A stretch of 64,000 nucleotides of DNA from Halorhodospira halochloris (lineage in GTDB: Bacteria > Pseudomonadota > Gammaproteobacteria > Nitrococcales > Halorhodospiraceae), in NCBI RefSeq assembly GCF_002356555.2, contig NZ_AP017372.2:310001-374000 (forward strand), given 5' to 3'. A program made the translations under genes and the position numbers. The stretch's first letter is position 1. Every line of letters begins with the position of its first letter. The notes beneath the pieces were generated by a model. That model was not told the origin of the DNA, searched no databases, and saw only the letters and a program-made list of their open reading frames with translations. Positions 17,777 through 26,969 of this stretch are shown here, piece after piece.

Positions 17777-17944
17777 GGGACAGGCACCGGGGATGGATAG
17801 GCAGGGATAGGGACAGGCACAATCTCATGAACTGACGAGGACAGGCACAGACATTGTAATCACAGTGCCTGTCCCCGCTCTCATGTCCCGTGCCTGTCCC
17901 CGCTCTCATGTCCCCACTCTCAACTCTCACCAAGTGCCTGTCCC
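17777..17944. repeat. Converging cluster of 11-mer repeats upstream of the RAYT
   Basis: GGGACAGGCAC at 17777 and 17810 (plus a one-mismatch copy near 17838), then GTGCCTGTCCC at 17865, 17890 and 17934. The two halves can pair as a large hairpin. The cluster fills the 310-base gap between the histidine kinase 3' end and the RAYT start. Confidence 0.95.
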
Positions 17945-17954
17945 TCACAAAGCC

Positions 17955-20126
17955 TCACAAACTTGGCAGCTGTTGCTCGAGGTCAGAGAGCTGGAGGGGC
18001 TTGCTGATGATGGCATCGAACTCTTTGGCGGCGGCGAGGTCGATGCTGCGGGTGTCGGCGGTAACGGCAATGGTGCGGATGTCTGCTAATTGAGGATCTT
18101 GACGAATCGCCCAGAGTATCTCTGTCCCGTGGCAGTCACCCAAATGCAAGTCGAGCAGGACTAAATCGGGTTTTTCCTCGCGCAGGGCAGCAAGGCCACC
18201 GGCGCCAGTGTCAGCTTCGCGCAAGGAAATTTGCGGGTTTTTAGCCAGCAATCCGCGTACCAGCAGACGATTGAGTTCCTGGTCCTCGATGTGCAGGACA
18301 CGCAAGGGGCGAGTCCCAGCGTTTACGCTGTCAAGCAATTCGGGCTCAAGCGCATCGCAAGTGCTACCGCCAGGCGCCTCATCGCCGGTTGCTTCTGCAG
18401 GGTTATCGCCTGGCCAAGAGGCTGCGGGTTCAGTTTGCGGGCTACTAGATTTGCCGTCATCGCAAGATTTGCACGATGTGCTTGGGGTGAGGTCAGTAGG
18501 GGCGGTTAGAGGCTTTATGTCTGGATCAGATTGCGCAGTGCATGATGTATCCAGATCTGCATAGTCAGCTCCAGTAGCTAGCGGCAAGTGGAGCCGAAAT
18601 GTACTGCCTTGGCCGGCCTTGCTAGCCACGAGTTCCAGGTTGCCTCCCATCATCTCAGCAAGCTGCTTGGAAAGGCTCAACCCAACTCCGGTTCCAGGCA
18701 CCTTGCCGTTTTGCTGGTCCGCTCGATCGAAGGCAAGAAAGATGCGCCCCTGCATTTCAGGCCTAATACCATAGCCGTCGTCAGCAATCTCGAAATGGGC
18801 CTCGTCGCCGCTAATGCTGCAGCGCAGCGTAACCGTCCCGCCGCGGTTGTTGTACTTAATACCGTTTGAAATGATGTTGCTAAGCACCTGCTTGATCCTG
18901 ACCGGGTCGCCGTAAAGGAGCGCGTAGGGCCGATCCGGGGGAGCAAAGTGTAACTCGACGCCGCGTTCAACAGCGAAAGGCCTGAGCATCGTCGCAGTCT
19001 CTCGGTAGACCGAATCAATGGTTAAAGACTCACTCCTCAGGGTAAGCCCGCCGTTCTCAAGCGCGGTGAAATCGAGCACATCGCCGAGAAGCTCGCGCAG
19101 ATGATAGCCGGCGCTGAGAATGTGACAGGCATAGTCGCGGCGCTGTTCTGAGGGTATCTCGCCATCGCGTTCCAGTAGTTGCGCGAACCCGAGCATAGCG
19201 TTGAGAGGAGTGCGCAGCTCATGGCTCATGATCGACAAAAATTCCGACTTGGCCTGATTAGCTTCTTCCGCCTTGCGGCGTGCCTGCTCGGTTTCAAAGG
19301 TGCTCTGGCGGAGAGCAACAATTAACTCATTGATACCTCGCTCCAGCGTCGCTATCTCGTCGTTGCCGCTGGCATTAAGCCGTCGTGATGTTGTCAGATC
19401 GTTGGCCATCTCCATAACGCCTTGCTCCGCACCACGCAAGGGTCTGGTGATGCTGCACGCGATTATCATGGCACCGAGTAGAAAGAGAGCCGTTAAGGCC
19501 CCGGACATGATCGCAAAACGAGTGGCCAACTCCCACGCAGCTTGGTTGACTCGCTCAATATAGACACCGGAACCAACTATCCAGTCCCAGTCATCAATGC
19601 CTTTCACATAAGAGACCTTCTCTGCTTCGCGACCTTCAGGATCGCCTGGCAGCGGCCACTCGTAGCTGTAAAAACCGCTGCCCTGGCGGTTGATTATCTC
19701 GACGAAATCGACAAAAAGGTATCTTCCCGAACGATCCTGAAAGTCGCCAACATACTCACCGTCGAGGTCCGGCATAATCGGATGGACAATAATCCGAGGC
19801 TCATGATTATTGATCCACAAATACTCACGTGAGCCATCTTCATGAAGACTGTAGCGCATCGACTCAACGGCCTGGGCGGCTCTTTTCTGGGCTTTATCAA
19901 CCGTGATTTCGCCTTCCGCCGCTCGCTCGGCATAGGACTTAATCATTGAGACAGCGCTTTCGACTACGTAGCGAGCGGCATCTTTGCGCTCTTCTAGGGC
20001 CTGGTTGCGTGCATCAAGAGTGGTTATTAGGCCAGCGGTCAGTAGGCCGAGGGGGAGTAAAACGACGAGCGTGAGGAGGCGTTTGCGAACTGAAAAAAGG
20101 CGCAGTTTGGCTAGCAAGAAATGCAT
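17955..20126 (-). CDS. Hybrid sensor histidine kinase with single Cache domain
   Basis: 723 aa: TM1 (about 14-35), an extracytoplasmic sCache_2-type sensor (REYLWINNHEPRIIVHP, GIDDWDWIVGSGVYI), TM2 (about 205-225), HAMP, HisKA with phospho-acceptor His in SIMSHELRTPLNAM, HATPase (ISNGIKYNNRGG, DDGYGI, GTGVGLSLSKQL), a low-complexity acidic linker, and a C-terminal receiver (VLHIEDQE, phospho-Asp in LVLLDLHLGD, Lys in SKPL). It probably senses a small carboxylate, judging from other sCache_2 proteins. No output partner is adjacent. Confidence 0.93.
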   Translation of the reverse strand: MHFLLAKLRLFSVRKRLLTLVVLLPLGLLTAGLITTLDARNQALEERKDAARYVVESAVSMIKSYAERAAEGEITVDKAQKRAAQAVESMRYSLHEDGSREYLWINNHEPRIIVHPIMPDLDGEYVGDFQDRSGRYLFVDFVEIINRQGSGFYSYEWPLPGDPEGREAEKVSYVKGIDDWDWIVGSGVYIERVNQAAWELATRFAIMSGALTALFLLGAMIIACSITRPLRGAEQGVMEMANDLTTSRRLNASGNDEIATLERGINELIVALRQSTFETEQARRKAEEANQAKSEFLSIMSHELRTPLNAMLGFAQLLERDGEIPSEQRRDYACHILSAGYHLRELLGDVLDFTALENGGLTLRSESLTIDSVYRETATMLRPFAVERGVELHFAPPDRPYALLYGDPVRIKQVLSNIISNGIKYNNRGGTVTLRCSISGDEAHFEIADDGYGIRPEMQGRIFLAFDRADQQNGKVPGTGVGLSLSKQLAEMMGGNLELVASKAGQGSTFRLHLPLATGADYADLDTSCTAQSDPDIKPLTAPTDLTPSTSCKSCDDGKSSSPQTEPAASWPGDNPAEATGDEAPGGSTCDALEPELLDSVNAGTRPLRVLHIEDQELNRLLVRGLLAKNPQISLREADTGAGGLAALREEKPDLVLLDLHLGDCHGTEILWAIRQDPQLADIRTIAVTADTRSIDLAAAKEFDAIISKPLQLSDLEQQLPSL

Positions 20127-20324
20127 GACGCCTATCCTTGAGGGGCGAGAATGTCGGGCATTTTCACTGATAATGCGCGCAGTATAGGCCTTGGGAAAGA
20201 TTAAAATTGCTCTACATCAATATAATAACATAGCGCTCCCGCATGCGCGTGACTCTTATGGCTGAAATCAATAATATTTATGGGTTGCGAGCGTCTTATA
20301 ATAATTTTTTCAGCGGTATAATGC

Positions 20325-20361
20325 TTACCCGTTTACCCGTTTACCCGTTTACCCGCTTACC
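20325..20361 (+). repeat. Octamer tandem repeat TTACCCGT
   Basis: About four and a half copies of TTACCCGT in the gap between the histidine kinase and the ParB-like gene, directly before a degenerate palindrome copy. Confidence 0.85.
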
Positions 20362-20515
20362 TGGAGGACCCACTAAAAAACTTCCCGGAGCCACTCAGCT
20401 CCCCTGGCCTGGAAGTCTTGCGCCTGGGATGACGCCACAAAATGTCTCCAGGGATGGATTCACGGCCCCCTACATGCAGGGGCAGCAAAAACCTCAACGG
20501 GGAGGAGTTTTAAAG
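20362..20515. repeat. Long palindrome family, degenerate copy P4
   Basis: CACTAAAAAACTTCCCGGAGCCA at one end and AACGGGGAGGAGTTTTAAAG at the other enclose remnants of the family centre (TCCAGGGATGGATTCACGG). It has lost perfect complementarity and ends 6 bases before the stop of the neighbouring gene. Confidence 0.6.
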
Positions 20516-20521
20516 TTCACA

Positions 20522-21286
20522 TCAAGGCGAAATATCGCCACGATATCCCTCCAAACCGAGCAGAATCGCCTTATGAGGCTCCGGTTCCTGGTAAGTGCGC
20601 ATACAAGACTCAATCCAGCGGCTGTGCATATGACAGACGTGTACAACGATCGAGGGAACTGTGAGAATTTGCGCCATAGCAAATCGGTGCCGGCCGTTGC
20701 CCAGGCGCACAAGCTGACCATGCCGATCAATAGCTACACGAATATCGTCCTTGGGTTTCCCGCCGAGTTCCTGCTGACCCAAAAAACCACTCGCTTTCAT
20801 GCTCTCAAAAGCATCAAACATACGCTGAAAGTAGTCTCGAATCTCCTGCTCACGTTTAATCCCCTTGCGTACCGACTTCCCACGCACCATCTTGCGGTAG
20901 AGTTTGCGGTACTCATCGGTTTGCTCAATCGGCAGGTCCTGTTCGAATATCTGATACACAGTCCGGGTATGCCTGCACGCCTCTCGCCAAGTGCTATCAC
21001 TATTTAACGGGTAGACGAGTTTATCCCAAGGCCCGGCAACCATCTGGTAGCCGCCAATTATGTTGCTGGGCACGTCGGCATAGTAGTGCCCCACCTTATC
21101 CAGCGCTACACGCACACTAAGATGCTTGGCTGGCAGCAATTGGCTACCGGGCTTGCCTGTCCCCAAGCGCTTGGCCTCAATTCGGGTCGCTATTCGAAAA
21201 AGGGGGCGCATCGCTGTGTGGGCGGCTGCTCGTCTTGACCGACGTAATCTAGCGGGAATATTCAGCGCTTGGATTTCAGATATCAA
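20522..21286 (-). CDS. ParB-like core protein, function unknown
   Basis: 254 aa. The central part GGKPKDDIRVAIDRHGQLV followed by GNGRHRFAMAQIL resembles the ParB/sulfiredoxin nucleotide-binding fold (G-x-HR motif). A second protein in this window (59093-59788) shares the same core in the same order, so this is a small paralogous family. The paralogue lies in a polysaccharide cluster, hinting at a role connected with surface glycans. A near-match to the 11-mer encodes LGTGKPG. Function is not known to me. Confidence 0.7.
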   Translation of the reverse strand: MISEIQALNIPARLRRSRRAAAHTAMRPLFRIATRIEAKRLGTGKPGSQLLPAKHLSVRVALDKVGHYYADVPSNIIGGYQMVAGPWDKLVYPLNSDSTWREACRHTRTVYQIFEQDLPIEQTDEYRKLYRKMVRGKSVRKGIKREQEIRDYFQRMFDAFESMKASGFLGQQELGGKPKDDIRVAIDRHGQLVRLGNGRHRFAMAQILTVPSIVVHVCHMHSRWIESCMRTYQEPEPHKAILLGLEGYRGDISP

Positions 21287-21436
21287 TTCGTCTATGCCTC
21301 ACGAGATTAGTTCTAGAGCTCTGGGCTCATTGGAGCTCCTCTTATACATCTGCCGCGGCTCCTGATGTCAAAGGGTTAGCGAGCTAAAGGCGGGGTTTTT
21401 AGAGGTGCCCCGCAGCGCTACCAAGTAGTCTGGTCG

Positions 21437-21919
21437 TCAGAATGGTCCTCTATCTTCAGTGCGAACCACATAGGTACCGGCAACCATATCATGCAGGCCT
21501 TGTTTACGGCTGGTTAGGCCGACCATTATATAGCCAATGCCCAAGGTCAGCACATTGAGGATCTCAGCTACATAGCGGCCTGCCGCGTGGCCAAAGCTTA
21601 TTCTGTTGCCCTCGAGGCTAGTTACCTTAAGGCCGAGAGCGCGTTTGCCTAAGGTTGCCTGCCATGTTGAGGAGTGGAAACCGGCTGTGTATACCAACCA
21701 AATGGCAAAAGCAAGAACAGAGTCAATACCCTGATAGAACAGCTCTTCCTCGTGCGTAGTTGGGGCAATCAGCACCAGCAAAAGATAGGATAGAAGGAGC
21801 ATAGGGATCAGCAGAACCAGCATGTCAATTAGTGCCGCCCCGACGCGAATCCAGAATCCCCCGTAAAGCTTTTTATCTGATTCTTGAGTTAGAGCCTGGT
21901 GGTTTTGCGCTTCGCTCAT
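21437..21919 (-). CDS. RDD-family membrane protein
   Basis: 160 aa with the RDD layout: FWIRVGAALIDMLVLLIPML in TM1 (Arg and Asp), a second TM around LAFAIWLVYTAGF, then WQATLGKRALGLKVTSLEG, and a third hydrophobic stretch. RDD proteins are small inner-membrane proteins, some implicated in ion transport. Stand-alone gene. Confidence 0.9.
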   Translation of the reverse strand: MSEAQNHQALTQESDKKLYGGFWIRVGAALIDMLVLLIPMLLLSYLLLVLIAPTTHEEELFYQGIDSVLAFAIWLVYTAGFHSSTWQATLGKRALGLKVTSLEGNRISFGHAAGRYVAEILNVLTLGIGYIMVGLTSRKQGLHDMVAGTYVVRTEDRGPF

Positions 21920-22450
21920 GGATCGACTTCCTTCAATGCTGATAACGAATGGATAACTGCATGGAAAAGTACCTTATCGTGAGAAGGTAAGGCACTGATA
22001 GAGGTTTTCGCAACCCACAGGAGAGCTTAAACAACTGATTTGCGGGGCTGCATGGTGCTCGAAAGGCGTCACCTCCCCTGAGTGTCTTTGCCTCTCTTTT
22101 TGGCAGCAGGTTGGGCTTACCAAAGTGGGAAGGTTTTTCCGGGGTTGTTTTCGACGTTACGCATACCTTAGGCGAGGATAATTGGACTAGAAGCAATGAT
22201 TAGCTTTACAGATAACCTGCATGCTATGGGCCAATGGACGTATTGGGCCTCGGTTCTAGATGACGACGATTACTTTATACACTGTTGCCCGAGATGAACT
22301 GTCCTACGGTTTGTTTTGTCGGCTAGAGATGTAGATCAGATTGCCTTGATGCCCTTGAGGGCTTCAGTAGGCAATCTAGCACGACTGATGCGCTCATTCT
22401 CGAATCCAATTACGCAAAACTCATCCTAGAAAATCAGAACAACCCATCAA
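21920..22450. other. Intergenic, no feature recognised
   Basis: About 530 bases upstream of the RDD gene and downstream of the outer-membrane protein gene. I see no gene, no 11-mer and no palindrome; short ORFs here have no recognisable motif. Confidence 0.5.
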
Positions 22451-23151
22451 TCAGAAATGGTAGACAATTTGGGCATCAACCTTTTGTTCCGCACCCCCGA
22501 GTTCAGTTACTCCATAGTACTCTTCCTCGTCGTAATCGATCACCAAACCTTCTAGACGAAATGACAGAGGCAAGTTCTTACTGAGCAGCTCGACACCAAG
22601 GCCAACTCCGAGTCCACTGAATTCCCGCTCTCTGAAAAGCTTTCCGAGTTATCGCCAGCACGAATATCCAAAGTGCCCTCGAACTCTCTCTCCGTATAGA
22701 CGGTTTTTAAATAGGCCATGCTTCTCGACGTATGCAAATAACCGAGACGAAGCGAAACTCCATACCCATCCTGTACTTCAACCGTTGCAGTGGCCTCAAC
22801 ATCATCAGACTCCAAGTCAGCTTCTAACAACTCTTCATCAGAGTTGCCGGCACTGTAGAAAAGCTCAAAACCATAATATATTGACTCCGTTGTTGCACCA
22901 CCCCCCAAAAGGATGTCGAAGGAACTGCCCATTGATCCCAAATGACCAGAGCGAAGCTCAACCGTATTTGTATCTGATTGATTAAGAAGTCCTGTCGTAA
23001 CATCTGCTTCTAATTCGTAGTGGTAACTAGTCGCTATAGCAGTACCCAAACCGATATACGGACCTTCCAGTGAGGAGGCAGAAGCTGAGCTTAGGTTAAT
23101 TAATGAGAGCGGGGCGGCTAGAGCAGCTAAGGGGAAAGTAATTTTTCTCAT
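22451..23151 (-). pseudogene. Outer-membrane beta-barrel protein, frameshifted
   Basis: Begins with a signal peptide (MRKITFPLAALAAPLSLINL, cleavage near ASASS), then alternating strands as in small OmpA/porin-like barrels. The first frame ends at 22552 in non-barrel sequence. Shifting frame near 22630 restores GLGVGLGVELLSKNLPLSF, LEGLVIDYDEEEYYG and a terminal QIVYHF with C-terminal Phe, the usual outer-membrane signature. So one base is gained or lost near a CTTTT run: either a real mutation or a read error. Confidence 0.75.
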
Positions 23152-23370
23152 TTTTTATCCTTCTATATTTGCGAGGTGAAGGCATATTCGGGACTATAAC
23201 CAGGAGTGTCGTGGGTGATTTGCCTCGAGCGTCCCATAAGGCCATAATCTCATGCAACCCAACTGCTCGCGTGTATGCCTTTTAAAAAATCTTCCTGGTG
23301 CGGCATGTGGTCGCGAGATGGCTCTGTTATTGCTAAGCGTTAATCTCCCCTGCTAATTCACAAAGGTAGC

Positions 23371-23490
23371 GTTCCAAAACTATGGACATCTATTTCATAG
23401 ACGCTGGGCGAACAGTTTTCCCAACGATTCGCGTGACGGGGTCTCACCGTCAAGCAACCGATTGGTCACGCGCCGCGCCGTGGCCCCCGG
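23371..23490 (+). repeat. Structured ~119-bp repeat, copy 2
   Basis: Reverse-complement counterpart of 6547-6665. The hairpin TGACGGGGTCTCACCGTCA is kept. The rest of the 23152-23660 gap shows no gene. Confidence 0.75.
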
Positions 23491-23660
23491 CGGGGCCCGG
23501 TAGCGGCGAGGATAGCGGGTTAGGCCGCGACGGTTGCTGCGCTATATGCGCCGCTGGCTTCATCCGAGCCACCCGAGCCCAATAAGCCCATACGTGCTTC
23601 GTCCGATTCCTTGCAGGTCAAACCCCCTCCCATTCAGCAACCGCGCTCGGAACTACTCCT

Positions 23661-25997
23661 TTAGGGGGGGGTGATGGCCCGCACGGTGCCATCATCGCTT
23701 GCGCTGTAGACAGTGTCGCCCTTAACCGCGACGCCGTTGACCGTGCCTTCATGTGCCTCGAATACCCATTGCTCTTTGCCAGTATGAGCATCTATTGCTC
23801 GGACGCTGTTATCACCACCGCGACCACCGCTGGCGCTATAGACGGTATCGCCGCTGGCCGCGACGCTACGGACCCCGCTGCTATGCCCCTCAAAGATCCA
23901 CTGTTCGCTACCGGTATCGGCATCTATGGCACGGACGGTATTATCCATACCGGCGCTGAATACAGTATCACCGTCGGCCTCAACGCCTAGAACCGGACTC
24001 GCCCCGTGACCTTCGAAGACCCAATGCTCGTTGCCGGTACTGGAATCTATGGCGCGAACGGTGCCATCGGCGCTAGCGCTGTAAACGGTATCGTCATCGA
24101 CCGCGACATCTCGGACCTCTCTATCATGCCCCTCGAAGACCCAATACTCGACCCCTTCGAGGATGGCCCTGACGGTTTCATCTTCGTCACCGCCTAGAGG
24201 CATGCTGGCTCCGGCGCTGTAGACGGTATTGCCGTCGGTCGCGACTCCGCGAACCATGCCGTCATGTCCGTCAAAAACCCACAGTTCCTCGCCGGCCTCC
24301 GCGCCATAGGCACCTATAGTGTGGCCACTGTCGCCAGCGTAAGTAGCCCGGACGATCCCGCGGCTGTCGCTACTGTAGACGGTCTCGCCGGAAACCGCTA
24401 GGCTGTGGATCGTCCCGTTATGCCCCTCGAAGACCCGCTGCTCTTCTCCAGTGTCGGAATCGATCGCGCGGATAATTCCATCCTCGCCGCCACTGTATAC
24501 GGTATGGTCAGCAACCGTGACATCTTTGACCTTAAGGTCATGCCCCTCGAAGACCCATTTCTCGCTCGCCTCTTGCGCTGCCTGCAACTTTTCCTCAGCA
24601 CGCTCCTTGCGTTCACATGTCGTACAGTTCTCCAGGTAATCAGCATAAGACTCCCCACTATCGGAGTCGCGCGCCTGAGACCACAGGCGCTCATCATCTT
24701 GCGCTGCCTGCAACTTTTCCTCAGCACGCTCCTTGCGTTCACATGTCGTACAGTTCTCCAGGTAATCAGCATAAGACTCCTCACTATCGGAGTCGCGCGC
24801 CTGAGACCACAGGCGCTCATCATCTTGCGCCGCCTGCAACTTTTCCTCGGCACGCCCCTCGCGTTCGCAGGTCGTACAGTTCTCTAGGTAATCAGCATAA
24901 GATTCCGCGCTATCTAACTCACGCGCCTCCGACCATAGCCCCGAATCCATCTCCGTTCGGTTTTGGTCTAGCTGATAGAGGCCTAGTGCCAACGGCAAAG
25001 CCACAACACCGACTATAGTCGAAGTTATCCACCACAGACGACGCTCACTGCTAGCACCCTGAGCTACCCCTAGCAAAGTGGCCAAACCAATGAAAAATCT
25101 TGCTATCCACCCCCTAGAGTTAGAGGATCCTTGACCTGAGACGGAATCAGATTGAGACGGGGCGGCATTAGTTTCCGGTGTGGGTGTAGCTGGCTCCAGG
25201 GCGTCAATTCTGTGCCCTTGCGAACTCTTTTCCCCCATAATCAAAGACAGATACTTTTTGATTATAAACCAATAGACTGCCCAAATTATCGAGCTAATAG
25301 CTAGCAAAATACAAAAAAGTATTATTATTCCTTGGGGGTATCCGTGCTGCAGCCCTATCTCCGCTGACAACCCTAACAACGCAAAAACCGCAACACCTAA
25401 ATAGCCAACCCCCCAGATGTATGCAATGTTGTCCAAATTATTTTGGGAGTGATTTTGATTTTTTATGCTGCGTTGTTTTTGGGCGGGATTACGGGAAAAC
25501 AAATCATATAATGGTGCCCAAGTGCTCGAATACGGCTGCTGACCGAAAAGACTAGAGCTCTCGGCTTGTAGCCCTCGTCCAAGCCAAACAACAGTAAAAA
25601 ACATCCAAATGATGTTCCAAATCGGTATCAGGTTAAGCCAGACGAACCAGGGGCTCATGCTGCGATGTTCAACACTGATGGATCGAGCTGCCTGATAAAG
25701 TGTGTTTAAATACAGAATCAGCACACCGAAAATGATCGCGTGGATCCATGCGAAATCCAGTATAAATGTCCCTGGGTATATAATAGAAGCCGATAATAAC
25801 GCCGCCATCAGCGGAGGCACTACCACGCAACTTACAGCTAGAATATATATAGCCACCAACATGGTAAAACCCATTGAAAAGTTTAACATGGGTCCCGCTA
25901 AATCTGGATCATAGGCGGCGTTTATAGCATATGCCATTAAAACGTACATTGCCAGCACGAATATTAAATGTCTCCAGCCCTTGCTGATAAATATCAT
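23661..25997 (-). CDS. Membrane protein with tandem YADYLENC repeats and a C-terminal beta-propeller
   Basis: 778 aa. About six membrane segments lie in the first 250 residues (including SPWFVWLNLIPIWNIIWMFF), then a short linker and another TM near 330-345. Three 42-residue repeats follow (W-x-x-AR-D/E, ESYADYLENCTTCER, RAEEKLQAAQ), resembling the F-x-x-YL...P.G repeats of caspase-like and peptidoglycan proteins. About eight 40-residue propeller blades follow (TVRAIDSSTGNEHWVFEGH, VAVDDDTVYSAS) of WD40/PQQ type. It looks like a membrane-tethered interaction scaffold; function unknown. Confidence 0.8.
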   Translation of the reverse strand: MIFISKGWRHLIFVLAMYVLMAYAINAAYDPDLAGPMLNFSMGFTMLVAIYILAVSCVVVPPLMAALLSASIIYPGTFILDFAWIHAIIFGVLILYLNTLYQAARSISVEHRSMSPWFVWLNLIPIWNIIWMFFTVVWLGRGLQAESSSLFGQQPYSSTWAPLYDLFSRNPAQKQRSIKNQNHSQNNLDNIAYIWGVGYLGVAVFALLGLSAEIGLQHGYPQGIIILFCILLAISSIIWAVYWFIIKKYLSLIMGEKSSQGHRIDALEPATPTPETNAAPSQSDSVSGQGSSNSRGWIARFFIGLATLLGVAQGASSERRLWWITSTIVGVVALPLALGLYQLDQNRTEMDSGLWSEARELDSAESYADYLENCTTCEREGRAEEKLQAAQDDERLWSQARDSDSEESYADYLENCTTCERKERAEEKLQAAQDDERLWSQARDSDSGESYADYLENCTTCERKERAEEKLQAAQEASEKWVFEGHDLKVKDVTVADHTVYSGGEDGIIRAIDSDTGEEQRVFEGHNGTIHSLAVSGETVYSSDSRGIVRATYAGDSGHTIGAYGAEAGEELWVFDGHDGMVRGVATDGNTVYSAGASMPLGGDEDETVRAILEGVEYWVFEGHDREVRDVAVDDDTVYSASADGTVRAIDSSTGNEHWVFEGHGASPVLGVEADGDTVFSAGMDNTVRAIDADTGSEQWIFEGHSSGVRSVAASGDTVYSASGGRGGDNSVRAIDAHTGKEQWVFEAHEGTVNGVAVKGDTVYSASDDGTVRAITPP
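24572..24949 (-). repeat. Three 126-bp tandem repeats inside the propeller protein
   Basis: Units start at 24572, 24698 and 24824 with exact 126-base periodicity. The first two are nearly identical at DNA level and the third is slightly diverged, so duplication is recent. Each unit encodes a C-x2-C pair (NCTTCER). Confidence 0.95.
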
Positions 25998-26507
25998 GTT
26001 AAACCCTCCAATAACAGTTGCGCTTTAACTTACTTCGGCAACTCCGCACTGCTAATGGAAATTAGCTGAGCGCATCTTTGCTGTCTAGACCGAGGGCTAC
26101 CGAATGCATCGGGAGGTGATCCTAGGTGCGTCTCGAAGACCCACAGCAATGCCCTTTCTCTCAGCGGGAAATATCATTATATTTACCGAGAAGACTATGA
26201 TTTTCTACAGAAAAGAACTGCCCGCGCGCGCATCGCACCAGCCTCGAATCTGTTACCACTTCTGTGTCTAAGGCCAGTTGCGACCATAAGAATAAACTTG
26301 GACGACTCAGCCCTCCTGCGCGAGGAGGATGAGCGCATCCGTAAGGCAGGCATGTTGTGGTGCAGGATAACGCCCGCAGACGGCTGACCCGCTACAAGCC
26401 GCTGGCACCCGCACAATTCGCGAAGGGACCATAATTAATCATTGCGTTGGCGGGTTCTTACTCATTATTATGTAATAACATTTATCAATCCTATTAGAGG
26501 AGGTGTC
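25998..26507. other. Intergenic, no gene supported
   Basis: Roughly 510 bases between the propeller gene start and a lipoprotein gene. A stretch near 26285-26370 reads LDDSALLREEDERIRKAGMLW on the + strand and may be a broken coding remnant, but I cannot name a family. Confidence 0.4.
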
Positions 26508-26900
26508 ATGACTTCGAGGTCTGCCACTATTACGGCTATCCTGGTTGGCTTTGCAATTGCTATATCAGGGTGCCAGGCACTGTGGCCAGCAGGCGATGCA
26601 AAGCCTGAGTTGGGAGAGCAGCAAGAGATTCATCAGACCCTGAACGCGATGGATCCAATCGAATACGGAGAGTACAAACTCGATATTGAGTTCGGGTCCA
26701 AAGGATGGATAGCTGAGCGGGAAGGCGAGTATTTCATGGGTGGTAGTTTAGATACCTCTGACACCTCCGAGGGGATGACTCTGACCCTCCAGCAGACTCA
26801 TCAGTACAATGAGCAGATCGGCTGGGTCGAGTTGGATGGCCGAGGGACAGAGCTGGTCCTGGAATATCAGGAAGATCCCCAGTCGCTGAACCTGCAGTAG
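26508..26900 (+). CDS. Small lipoprotein, function unknown
   Basis: 130 aa with a signal sequence and lipobox ISGC, so probably a lipid-anchored periplasmic or outer-membrane protein; the rest is acidic and beta-rich (GEYKLDIEFGSKGW, GWVELDGRGTELVLEY). The start at 26508 is chosen because AGAGGAGG lies seven bases upstream and the signal peptide follows directly. No homologous family recognised. Single gene. Confidence 0.75.
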   Translation: MTSRSATITAILVGFAIAISGCQALWPAGDAKPELGEQQEIHQTLNAMDPIEYGEYKLDIEFGSKGWIAEREGEYFMGGSLDTSDTSEGMTLTLQQTHQYNEQIGWVELDGRGTELVLEYQEDPQSLNLQ

Positions 26901-26969
26901 TAGGTTAGTGGGGTAGAACGGGATGGCCGTTTCCTTGGCAGCCCTTGTTGGCTGCGTGCGAAGGCATAA

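Noticed and set aside
20243-21007. 254-aa + strand ORF
   Set aside because: Antisense to the ParB-like gene, and runs through an octamer repeat and palindrome remnant.
24405-25018. ORFs antisense to the propeller gene
   Set aside because: They mirror the 126-bp repeats of the real minus-strand gene.
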